Assembly: GCF_018141105.1 (NCBI RefSeq) | Contig: NZ_CP054839.1 | Span: forward strand, 7,257,411-7,321,410 | Length of the DNA stretch: 64,000 nt | From: Saccharopolyspora erythraea | GTDB lineage: Bacteria > Actinomycetota > Actinomycetes > Mycobacteriales > Pseudonocardiaceae | Direction of reading: 5' to 3' | Part shown: piece after piece, positions 35,395 through 42,651 of the stretch | Layout: each line of letters starts with the position of its first letter | Numbering within the stretch: the stretch's first letter is position 1 | Made by a program: the position numbers and the translations under genes | The notes under the pieces: model-generated | What the model saw: the letters and a program-made list of their open reading frames with translations, nothing else | What the model was told of the DNA's origin: nothing | Databases searched by the model: none

Positions 35395-37826
35395 AGCCTG
35401 ACGTCCTCCTCTGCGGCCGCCTGCGCCCGGTAGATGCGCAGGGTCTGCGCCTCCGCCGTCTCCAGTTCCGCGGTCAGCTCCACCAAATACCCCAGCGCCA
35501 CCAGATCGTCGACCGGGTAGGTCGTGCGGTAGCGGACACCACCGCCCGGCTGGCCGAACCACGGCGCGGCGACGCTCTGCCACACCGGCAGTTCCCGCAG
35601 CACGCGGTAGCGCCGGTAGGCGCGTTCGAGGTACGCGGGCGGCTGCGAGCGCTGCGAGAACGCGGTCGCCACCGCGGAGAGCACCCGGCCTTCGCCGTCG
35701 CCGATGCGGTCGACCACCTCGTCCGGGGGCAGGACCACGGGTTCGCCCGCCTCAACCCCGCCTTCCGGGCGGGCGTCGACCGGCGGCCACACGTGGTCGC
35801 CCTGCTTCGTGACGTACTGGCGCTCCCACTCGATCTCGCTGAGCTCGCCGAGCGGATCGTGCGTCGTGACCAGCTCCTCCGGCGCCCGCTCCGGATCCGC
35901 GCGCTCGAGATCGGCACCGCCGCGGGCGTCGCGGGCGCGAACCCGCGCGAGCGCGTCGGTGTCGTCGACCAGATCCGCCCGCGGGTGGTCCTGCGGTGGG
36001 AACCGCCCTGCGGCGTCGGCTTCCTCCCGGCACACCTGGGTGCTCGCCCGGCTGGCCGCCACCGGCATGTGGCCGATCGGGAACTGGTGCAGCACGAACG
36101 CGAGGACCTCGGGATCGCGTTCGTTGCGCCGGGGGACCCGCGGCGGGGGTTCCGGATGGGCGCCGAGCGGTGGCTGGAGCTGCCCACCGCCGGGCCGCAT
36201 CCGCGGGTGCTGCGGCTGCTGGCCGTGGTGGCCGGAGTGCGCGTTGTGACCGTGCCCCTGGTAGCCGGCCGGTGGGCCCTGCGGCCCTGGCTGCCCCTGG
36301 AAACCGGGACCGCCCCGGTACTGCCCGGGTCCCGGGTTCCCCTGGCGCGGGGGCGGACCGCCCTGTCCATGGTGGACCGGCACGGCCGGGCTTCCCGGGT
36401 TGGCGGGCTTGGACTGCGGCTGGGGTTGCTGCTGTTGCTGCGGTGGCTGTTGCGGCTGCGGCTGTTGCTGCGGTGGCGCGTAGCCCGGCGGGCGCGGCGG
36501 AGCGACCGGAGGTCGCGACGGCTGCGCGCCCGGCGCGCCGGGCGCGGCACCGCCCGGCGGCGGCACGAAGTGCCCGCCCGCGGGCGGGGCGAAGCCCTGC
36601 GGCGCCGGCGCGCCGGGCGCCGGCGGGGGCGGAGCCGCCGCGCCGGACGGCGCGGAGGGCGGCGACGCCCACGCCTGGTGCACGGAGTGCGGGGCGGTGG
36701 TGGAGGCCGGGTCGTCGCCGGGGGCGGCCCAGCCGGGCTGGGCCCCGGCGACGGGGACCGGGCCGGTGCCCGCGTCGGCGAGGCCGGAGGCCCAGGAGCC
36801 GGCGGCGATGTCGATCGGACCGGTGTGCTCGGCGTCGGCCTGCCAGCGGCCGGGCCCCTGCCCCACTCCGTCGGCGGCCTGGCCTGCCGCGCCGACGGCC
36901 TGGCCCACTCCGTCGGCGGCCTGGCCCGCCCCGTCAGCGGCCTGGCCCACTCCGTCAGCGGTCTGGCCCGCCGCGCCGACGGCCTGGTCCACGGCCCCCG
37001 CGACGCCCTCCGCTCCGGCCTGGACCGCACCTCCCACGTCCGCCGCGGAGCCCGCGACGGCGTCGCCGACCTGCGCGGTCGTCCGGCCGAGTTCCGCCGA
37101 CGCGTCTCCCGCGAGACCGCCTGCGCCCTCGACGACCGGCGCGGCCTCCGCAGCCAGGTCCTCCACCTGACCCGACACGGATTCCGCGGTCTGCGCGACC
37201 GGCGTCAGCGCGTCCTGGGCGGCTGCGGACGCACCGCTCAGCACGTTCCCCCCAGCACCGACCGCGGAATCCACTATGGACAAAGCGCCCGACGCCAAGT
37301 CGAGAGCGCCGCCGGAATCCACCGTCACGCCGCTGTCGATGTCCACCGCGCGGGTCAGGGTCTCGTGCACCTGCGCCAGTCCCGCCGCCGCCCGCCGGAC
37401 CGCCGCGTCCAGCTCGCCCAGCGCCTGCGGGTGCCCGGCCGCCGCGGCCTGCTCGGCGGCGTCGGTGCTCTTGGCCAGCGCCACCAGCTCGCGCACCATC
37501 CGGACCTTGGCCGCGCCGATCTGCTCGGCGGCGTGGTCGAGGCGATCCGCGGCGGCGACGCACTCGGCCGCCGTCCGCGGCAGCTCGCCGTCCTCGGTCA
37601 CGAAGCGGTCCCACTCCCGCCGCGCGGCCCGGGCCGCGTCGCCCTCGAACGCCGCGAGCACGCCCTGCGCGGACGCGTCGGCGTCCCGGGCGAGCGCGTC
37701 GAGCGACCGCGCGGCCTCGCGCCACGCGGTGGCGGACTCGCGCATCGCGTCCTCGTCGCCCTCCGGCCAGCGCGCCCCGGCCCTGGCGGCGGCGTCCCGG
37801 AGTTCGGCGGGAAGCTCGATCCCCAT
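35391..37826 (-). CDS. TNT-domain polymorphic toxin with WXG100-like N-terminus
   Basis: 811 residues. The N-terminus (about 1-190) is a helical WXG100/EspG-substrate-like domain, WREAARSLDALARDADASAQG and REWDRFVTEDGELP, akin to CpnT. Then a long Ala/Gly/Val region with seven-residue repeats (AADGVGQ/AVGAAGQ), a Pro/Gln-rich linker (about 420-600), and a C-terminal TNT-like domain (about 690-785): VVLPPDEVVDRIGDGEGRVL, FSQRSQPP, APWFGQPGGGVRY, LGYLVEL. TNT enzymes are NAD(P)+ glycohydrolases. The family usually has PGGG-x-Q, the Gln being important; here it is Arg, so activity is uncertain. Probably exported by a type VII system not in this window. Start ATG 37826. Confidence 0.82.
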   Translation of the reverse strand: MGIELPAELRDAAARAGARWPEGDEDAMRESATAWREAARSLDALARDADASAQGVLAAFEGDAARAARREWDRFVTEDGELPRTAAECVAAADRLDHAAEQIGAAKVRMVRELVALAKSTDAAEQAAAAGHPQALGELDAAVRRAAAGLAQVHETLTRAVDIDSGVTVDSGGALDLASGALSIVDSAVGAGGNVLSGASAAAQDALTPVAQTAESVSGQVEDLAAEAAPVVEGAGGLAGDASAELGRTTAQVGDAVAGSAADVGGAVQAGAEGVAGAVDQAVGAAGQTADGVGQAADGAGQAADGVGQAVGAAGQAADGVGQGPGRWQADAEHTGPIDIAAGSWASGLADAGTGPVPVAGAQPGWAAPGDDPASTTAPHSVHQAWASPPSAPSGAAAPPPPAPGAPAPQGFAPPAGGHFVPPPGGAAPGAPGAQPSRPPVAPPRPPGYAPPQQQPQPQQPPQQQQQPQPQSKPANPGSPAVPVHHGQGGPPPRQGNPGPGQYRGGPGFQGQPGPQGPPAGYQGHGHNAHSGHHGQQPQHPRMRPGGGQLQPPLGAHPEPPPRVPRRNERDPEVLAFVLHQFPIGHMPVAASRASTQVCREEADAAGRFPPQDHPRADLVDDTDALARVRARDARGGADLERADPERAPEELVTTHDPLGELSEIEWERQYVTKQGDHVWPPVDARPEGGVEAGEPVVLPPDEVVDRIGDGEGRVLSAVATAFSQRSQPPAYLERAYRRYRVLRELPVWQSVAAPWFGQPGGGVRYRTTYPVDDLVALGYLVELTAELETAEAQTLRIYRAQAAAEEDVRL
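36843..37010. repeat. 21-base tandem repeats in the TNT toxin gene
   Basis: Units related to GTCGGCGGCCTGGCCCACTCC recur about seven to eight times, encoding AADGVGQ, AADGAGQ and AVGAAGQ on the minus strand. Spacing is 21 bases throughout. The array lies in the linker between the helical N-terminus and the toxin domain, and its copy number could vary between strains. Confidence 0.7.
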
Positions 37827-37833
37827 CCTCTGC

Positions 37834-38154
37834 TCACCCCTGTCCGGTGATCCGGCCGAGCTCTTCGGCCTGATCGCGGTCGATGCGGCGGTAGTCCGCG
37901 GCGACGCCCGCGAACTCCGACCCCAGGTCGCGCAGCGCGCCCGCGAGCCCGCCGGCCTCCTCCACCGCCCGGTCCGCCCGCTCGCGGTGGGTCGCGGCGA
38001 AGCTCGCGCCGACCTCGTCGCGGCCCCAGCACTCGCCCGCCGACTCCACAGCGTGCCGCAGGCCGTCGGCGATCCGCTGCGCTTCCGCGGCGTGTTCACC
38101 GAACTCGCCCGCGCGCTCGCCCAATCTCCCCAGGTCGCCCCGGAATCCGCTCAT
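37834..38154 (-). CDS. WXG100-like (ESX/EsxA-fold) protein
   Basis: 106 residues of two helices joined by the turn CWGRDEVGASFAA, a WxG-type variant. The N-helix is RGDLGRLGERAGEFGEHAAEAQ, the C-helix AVEEAGGLAGALRDLGSEFAGVAADYRRID. Likely partners the toxin for type VII secretion. Start ATG 38154 overlaps the TGA of the YbaB-like gene (ATGA); the stop is seven bases before the toxin start. All four genes of this unit are coupled. Confidence 0.75.
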   Translation of the reverse strand: MSGFRGDLGRLGERAGEFGEHAAEAQRIADGLRHAVESAGECWGRDEVGASFAATHRERADRAVEEAGGLAGALRDLGSEFAGVAADYRRIDRDQAEELGRITGQG

Positions 38155-38579
38155 GACGGGTTCCGCTCTGCGCGGGCGGGCTGCCACTCGTCGTCGGCCG
38201 GCTCCTCGTCAACGGCTTCGACCGGCTCGTCCGCGGCGGGCTGGTGCGGCCCGAGCAGGACGGCCGGGTCGGTGCCCTCCGGCACGATCGGCGCGAGCGC
38301 GTCGGCCGCCCGGCGCACGACTTCGCCCGCCGCCTCCGCGGTCAGCCGCACGATCAGGGCCGACAACCGGGCGGGGTGGTAGCGCTCGTGGACGTCGTCG
38401 GACAGGTGCAGGTCCCGCAGCACGCCCTGCGGCCCGACGGTGACCTCGACGCTGCCGTCCTCGCTGCGGGCGGTCTCGGTGAGCGCAGCCAGCTCCTGGC
38501 GGGTCGTCTCGAGGCGTTCGCGGCTCCTGCGGTAGTCCGCGAGCAGTTCCGCCACCTCGGCGCGGTGATCGGTGGGCAC
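38151..38579 (-). CDS. YbaB/EbfC-like DNA-binding-family protein
   Basis: 142 residues. The N-terminal helix ELLADYRRSRERLETTRQEL and the beta part SVEVTVGPQGVLRDLHLS, then LSALIVRLTAEAAGEVVRRA, follow the YbaB/EbfC nucleoid-protein fold. Such proteins are frequent first genes of WXG100/toxin operons in actinobacteria. The end is an acidic, unstructured tail of about 35 residues. GTG 38579 has AAAGGGGA before it. Role in the toxin unit unknown; possibly export or expression. Confidence 0.72.
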   Translation of the reverse strand: MPTDHRAEVAELLADYRRSRERLETTRQELAALTETARSEDGSVEVTVGPQGVLRDLHLSDDVHERYHPARLSALIVRLTAEAAGEVVRRAADALAPIVPEGTDPAVLLGPHQPAADEPVEAVDEEPADDEWQPARAERNPS

Positions 38580-38781
38580 GGCCGGTCCCCTTTCCTCGCA
38601 GGCTGGTACTCGGTCGGCAGGCGCCGGGCACCCGGACGGGCGCTGGGCGCCCGGAGGCGATCGACGCACGAGCGCGGCTCACGTTTTGGACGCGCGCCAC
38701 GGCCGAATGGTTCCATGCCCGCCCGCCCCGCTGTGAGGGGCGCCGCAGCGCGGCGGAGCGGTGGACTGCGAGGATCGGGGC

Positions 38782-39231
38782 ATGACCGGCATCGCATACG
38801 AGGATCTGACGCCCGGCCAGGTGATCGACCTGGGCAAGACCGAGATCGACCGGGACGAGATGGTCGCCTTCGCGGACCGGTTCGACCCGCAGCCGTTCCA
38901 CCTCGACGAGGAGGCCGGGCGCAACTCCGTGCTCGGCGGCCTCTGCGCGTCGGGCTGGTACACCGCCTCGCTGTGGATGCGCGCCTATGTCGACCACGTG
39001 CTGGCCGGCTCGACCTCGCAGGGTTCGCCGGGCGGCAACGAACTGGCGTGGCTGGCGCCGGTCTACCCGGGTGACGTGCTGCACTTCCAGCTGGAGGTGA
39101 CCGGGAAGCGCCGCTCGCGGAGCAAGCCGAACCTGGGGCTGGTCGAGATCACCGGCACCGCCGACCGCGGGCCCGACCGGGTCCTGCGGTTCTCGTTCGT
39201 CGGCCTGTTCGGCACTCGCGAGGAGGGCTGA
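38782..39231 (+). CDS. MaoC-family dehydratase
   Basis: 149 residues, hot-dog fold. MVAFADRFDPQPFHLDEEAG supplies the hydratase motif (Asp and His), followed by GGLCASGWYTASLWMR, the central helix, and ELAWLAPVYPGDVLHF. Family members hydrate enoyl-CoA; the exact substrate is open. Start ATG 38782 with GAGGATCGGGGC upstream; an ORF upstream is open for seven residues only. Divergent from the toxin operon. Confidence 0.85.
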   Translation: MTGIAYEDLTPGQVIDLGKTEIDRDEMVAFADRFDPQPFHLDEEAGRNSVLGGLCASGWYTASLWMRAYVDHVLAGSTSQGSPGGNELAWLAPVYPGDVLHFQLEVTGKRRSRSKPNLGLVEITGTADRGPDRVLRFSFVGLFGTREEG

Positions 39232-39234
39232 GGC

Positions 39235-39885
39235 TCACCGCAGCCGGGGGTTCTCCACCCGCAGCCCCGCCGCGACGCCCGCGTGCACGGCCCGCGCCAG
39301 CGCGGAACCGACGCGCGACCTCGGCCCGCCGTAGTCCTCTGCCGCGCCGTCGGCCGGACAGAGCACGACCGTCGCGTCGGTGACCGTGCCGGTGCCCGCG
39401 ACACCGGCTTCCAGCAGGGCCTGCGCCTTCGCCTCCGCGACCGTGGCGACCGCGTTGACCAGCGCCGCCTCGCCGAGCCGCACCGGCGACCAGCAGACCG
39501 CGTTGATCGTGCCCGGGCTCCACGCCGACGACTCGGCGGCGACGCGCTCGCCGTCGGCGGCGGCCCAGACCGGATGGCTGACTCCCGTCGTCACGCTCGC
39601 GCGGACGCCGGAGTCGGCCGAGGTGACCTCGTGGCGGACGTCGACCGCCGTGAGCATGCCGGTGCCGGGGCCCGAAAGCCCGAGCTCGGCGGCCATCTCG
39701 CGCACGTGCGCGCCCGGGTCGGGGTGGTCGTAGTTGGTGCCGACCGTGGCGTTGAGCACCCACGCCCGCTCACCGATCCCTCCGCCCAGCACGGCGGAGG
39801 AGATCGCCAGCCATGGGCGGTCGCAGCGCCACACGAGGACGGGACGCGACTCGACGAGGCGCAGGCGGTGCTCGACGCCGATCAC
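39235..39885 (-). CDS. cbiZ: Adenosylcobinamide amidohydrolase
   Basis: 216 residues. LAISSAVLGGGIGERAWVLNATVGTNY, then DPGAHVREMAAELGL, GLGTGMLTAVDVRHE-like core, VTTGVSHPVWAA, and ATVVLCPADGAAEDYGGPRSRVG near the end match the CbiZ family. It would cut the aminopropanol side chain from (pseudo)cobinamide, allowing corrinoid remodelling for B12 salvage. Start GTG 39885 (GGAGG six bases before). Convergent with maoC, three bases between stops. No other cobalamin gene lies here, so it is an isolated salvage enzyme. Confidence 0.75.
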   Translation of the reverse strand: MIGVEHRLRLVESRPVLVWRCDRPWLAISSAVLGGGIGERAWVLNATVGTNYDHPDPGAHVREMAAELGLSGPGTGMLTAVDVRHEVTSADSGVRASVTTGVSHPVWAAADGERVAAESSAWSPGTINAVCWSPVRLGEAALVNAVATVAEAKAQALLEAGVAGTGTVTDATVVLCPADGAAEDYGGPRSRVGSALARAVHAGVAAGLRVENPRLR

Positions 39886-39928
39886 GAGGAGCCTCCGCGG
39901 CCCGGCGTCCCCGCGGGCGGACCGCCGC

Positions 39929-40882
39929 TCACTGCCCTGCCAGGGCCTTGACGACCCGCGACGGGCTGGGCCTGCCGAGGTGCCCGGCCATCCAGACGCT
40001 GGTCTCCACCAGAGCATCGAGGTCGACACCGTGCTCGATGCCGAGCCCGTCGAGCATCCACACCAGGTCCTCGGTGGCGAGGTTGCCGGTGGCCGACTTG
40101 GCGTACGGGCAGCCGCCGAGACCACCCGCCGACGCATCCACAGTGGACACACCGACGCGCAGCGCGGCGTAGGTGTTGGCCAGCGCCTGGCCGTAGGTGT
40201 CGTGGAAGTGCACCGCCAGCCGCTCGACGCCGACGCCCGCACCGGCGAAGGTGCGCAGCAGCGTCTCGACGTGCCCCGGCGTGGCCACCCCGATGGTGTC
40301 GCCGATCGAGAGCTGGTCGCAGCCCATGTCCAGCAGCCGCTTGCCGACGGAGACGACCTGGTCGACGTCGACCGCGCCTTCCCACGGGTCGCCGAAGGCC
40401 ATCGAGATGTAACCGCGCACCCGCAGCCCCTCGGCCACCGCGCGCCGCACCACCGGGTCGAACATCACGAACTGCTCGTCCAGGCCGCGGTTGAGGTTGC
40501 GGCGGGTGAAGGTCTCGGTCGCCGAGGCGAAGACCGCGATGTCGCCCACCCCCGACTCCAACGCGCGGTCGAGCCCCCGCGAGTTCGGCACCAGCACCGG
40601 GTAGCGCACGCCCTCCTGGCGCCGCAGACCGTCGAGCACCTCTCCCGCGTCGGCGAGCTGCGGGACCCATTCCGGCCGCACGAAGCTGGTGGTCTCCACC
40701 ACCGGCAGCCCGGCGTCGGCCAGCCGGTGCAGGAACTCGATCTTGATCTCGGCGGGGACCACGCCGGACTCGTTCTGCAGGCCGTCGCGGGGGCCGACCT
40801 CCCAGATGGTCACCGAGGCCGGCAGCCCCTCCGGCTCCGGCGAGGTCACCGTCATCGGCAACCCCAGCTCTCGCGTTCCCAT
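39929..40882 (-). CDS. Hydroxymethylglutaryl-CoA lyase
   Basis: 317 residues, DRE-TIM fold. IWEVGPRDGLQNES carries the metal and catalytic Arg-Asp; ETTSFVRPEWVPQLADA, YISMAFGDPWEG, SIGDTIGVATP, LAVHFHDTYGQALANT and GLGGCPYAKSATGNLATED (active-site Cys in GGCPYA) follow in family order. Splits HMG-CoA to acetyl-CoA and acetoacetate in leucine breakdown. ATG 40882 has TTGGAGGAG upstream. On the same strand as cbiZ, 43 bases apart. Confidence 0.92.
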   Translation of the reverse strand: MGTRELGLPMTVTSPEPEGLPASVTIWEVGPRDGLQNESGVVPAEIKIEFLHRLADAGLPVVETTSFVRPEWVPQLADAGEVLDGLRRQEGVRYPVLVPNSRGLDRALESGVGDIAVFASATETFTRRNLNRGLDEQFVMFDPVVRRAVAEGLRVRGYISMAFGDPWEGAVDVDQVVSVGKRLLDMGCDQLSIGDTIGVATPGHVETLLRTFAGAGVGVERLAVHFHDTYGQALANTYAALRVGVSTVDASAGGLGGCPYAKSATGNLATEDLVWMLDGLGIEHGVDLDALVETSVWMAGHLGRPSPSRVVKALAGQ

Positions 40883-40990
40883 CAGCGCTCCTCCAAGGTC
40901 TGGCCGCACGCCCGCGCATGTGCCGTGCGGGTCCGCGGGCCGCTGCGATGATTCCCTGCTCGACGCCGGGCCCGCCGGGATACCGGCTCC

Positions 40991-41006
40991 GGGGCGGCGC
41001 CGCCCC
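40991..41006. repeat. Perfect 16-bp palindrome
   Basis: GGGGCGGCGCCGCCCC lies in the 183-base gap between the PH-domain gene and HMG-CoA lyase. It could be part of a terminator or operator; no U run follows. Confidence 0.35.
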
Positions 41007-41065
41007 ATGGTTTCACCGCGCCGTGTCCCGGACCACCCATCGCCGCGGGCCGGAGGCGACCGGCC

Positions 41066-41563
41066 TCACGCGTCCTCCTGGTCGGGCTGGCTGATCTCGC
41101 GGTGCAGCAGGGTGTGCACCTTCTCCACCGCCGGGATGTCGTCGAACTCCAGCGGGTCGTCGGAGGCCGACTCCACGACGAGCGTGCCGCAGCCGACCAG
41201 CCGGTCCAGCAGCCCGTGCCGGAACCGGACGCTGCTGATCCGGCCGAGCGGGATGTCCACTCCGCTGCGGGTGAAAACCCCCTCGCGCACCATCAGGCGG
41301 TCGGTGGTGATCACGAAGTGCGTGGTGCGCCACCGCAGCAGCGGCGCGACGGTGAGCCAGACGACCATGATCGCCGCGACGACCGCGAGCACGACCCAGA
41401 CCGGCAGGTGCCAGCTCAGCGGCGCGGCCAGCGCCGCCAGGTAAGCGGCGCCTCCGACCACCACCAGCAGCGCCAGCACCGGCAGCACCAGCATCTTCCA
41501 GTGCGGGTGCTTGTGCACGACCACGTGCTCGTGCTCGCCGAGCAGCGCGTCAGGGTAGGCCAC
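41066..41563 (-). CDS. PH-domain membrane protein
   Basis: 165 residues. A cytosolic N-terminus (YPDALLGEHEHVVVHKHPHW), two adjacent membrane helices (about 34-80), and a bacterial PH (bPH_2) domain TTHFVITTDRLMVREGVFTRSGVDIPLGRI then LLDRLVGCGTLVVESAS. Corresponds by position to Rv3278c, next to birA. Role unknown. GTG 41563 has GAGGAGG eight bases before. Confidence 0.85.
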   Translation of the reverse strand: MAYPDALLGEHEHVVVHKHPHWKMLVLPVLALLVVVGGAAYLAALAAPLSWHLPVWVVLAVVAAIMVVWLTVAPLLRWRTTHFVITTDRLMVREGVFTRSGVDIPLGRISSVRFRHGLLDRLVGCGTLVVESASDDPLEFDDIPAVEKVHTLLHREISQPDQEDA

Positions 41564-41665
41564 CGGATTCCTCCTCAGCCGGTCGAGCGCCCGCACGCGG
41601 TCCGAGGCGGACCGCCGGACGCGGGCCAGCGTCGCGCATCAGGGATCACGGTACCGGCAGAACGG

Positions 41666-42493
41666 CTACGCGGGACGGAGGTGAACGACGTCACCCGCCG
41701 ACACGGCCTTGCTCACCCCACCGGGTCCGCGCACCACCAGGCGGCCCTCCCGGTCGACCGACTCGGCGGTGCCCAGCAGGTCGTCGCGCCCGAACTCCAC
41801 CCGCACCCGCTTGCCGATCGTGGCGCACCAGCGCTGGTAGCGATCGAGGAGACCGGTGGATACCACGTCGCCGGACCTCGCCCGCCACTCGTCGTCGACG
41901 GCGGCGAACGCCTCGAGCAAGCCGGCCGCGAAGTCCTCGCGGTCTACGTCGGCGCCCTCGGCCGCCAGCGAGGTCGCGGGCAGGCCGCCCGCACCGGCGG
42001 GCAGCTCCTCGCGGCTGTGGTGGACGTTGACTCCCATGCCGAGCACCACCGCCATGCCGTCGGGCGCCGCGATGGCCTCGGCGAGGATCCCGGCGCCCTT
42101 GTGCCACTGGTCGCCGCCGCCCAGCAGCAGGTCGTTCGGCCACTTCAGGGCGGCGCGGACCCCGGTGGTGCGCTCGACGGTCTCGGCCAGCGCCACCCCG
42201 GCGATCAGCGGCAGCCACGCCATCGACGTCACGGGAACCTCCGGGCGCAGCAGGACGCTGACGTGCAGGCCGTAGCCGCGCGGGGAGATCCACTGCCGCT
42301 GCATCCGGCCGCGGCCCTGCTGCTGCTCCTCGGCGATCAGCACGGTCCGGTCGGCGGCGCCCTCGTGCGCCGCCTTGGCCAGGTCGGTGTTGGTCGAGCC
42401 CGTCACCGTCACGACGTCGAGGGCCGCGTAGGGCCCGGCGTCGACCAGTCGCGCCCGCAGTCGTCCGCCGTCCAGCATCACCGGTTCACCCAC
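41666..42493 (-). CDS. birA: Biotin-acetyl-CoA-carboxylase ligase
   Basis: 275 residues, monofunctional BirA without an N-terminal HTH. TVTGSTNTDLAKAA, then the biotinyl-AMP loop with GRGR at residues 60-63, KWPNDLL, GILAEA, GMGVNVH and a C-terminal SH3-like domain (AESVDREGRLVVRGP). It attaches biotin to carboxylase BCCP domains such as the one encoded at 53674-55473. GTG start. Downstream of the PH gene on the same strand is reversed order relative to Rv3278c-Rv3279c transcription (birA first here). Confidence 0.92.
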   Translation of the reverse strand: MGEPVMLDGGRLRARLVDAGPYAALDVVTVTGSTNTDLAKAAHEGAADRTVLIAEEQQQGRGRMQRQWISPRGYGLHVSVLLRPEVPVTSMAWLPLIAGVALAETVERTTGVRAALKWPNDLLLGGGDQWHKGAGILAEAIAAPDGMAVVLGMGVNVHHSREELPAGAGGLPATSLAAEGADVDREDFAAGLLEAFAAVDDEWRARSGDVVSTGLLDRYQRWCATIGKRVRVEFGRDDLLGTAESVDREGRLVVRGPGGVSKAVSAGDVVHLRPA

Positions 42494-42512
42494 GTGGCAA
42501 GCCTACGAAAAG

Positions 42513-42557
42513 CGCGCCGGGCCCGGGGACGGGTCCACCCGCCCGGAGCCCGGCGCG
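42513..42557. terminator. Hairpin between birA and the GH3 gene
   Basis: CGCGCCGGGC and GCCCGGCGCG form a perfect 10-bp stem around a 25-base loop that holds a further CGGG/CCCG pairing. It lies just downstream of the beta-glucosidase stop on the minus strand and upstream of birA, so it would end transcription of the GH3 gene. Confidence 0.5.
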
Positions 42558-42651
42558 TTGTCCGGCAAGCGGCGGCAGCCGCTTGCGGTGTGGGACTCAC
42601 CGTGCGCCGCTGGGCGACCCACTGCGCAAACCGGGTCGCTCGGCATCGCCA

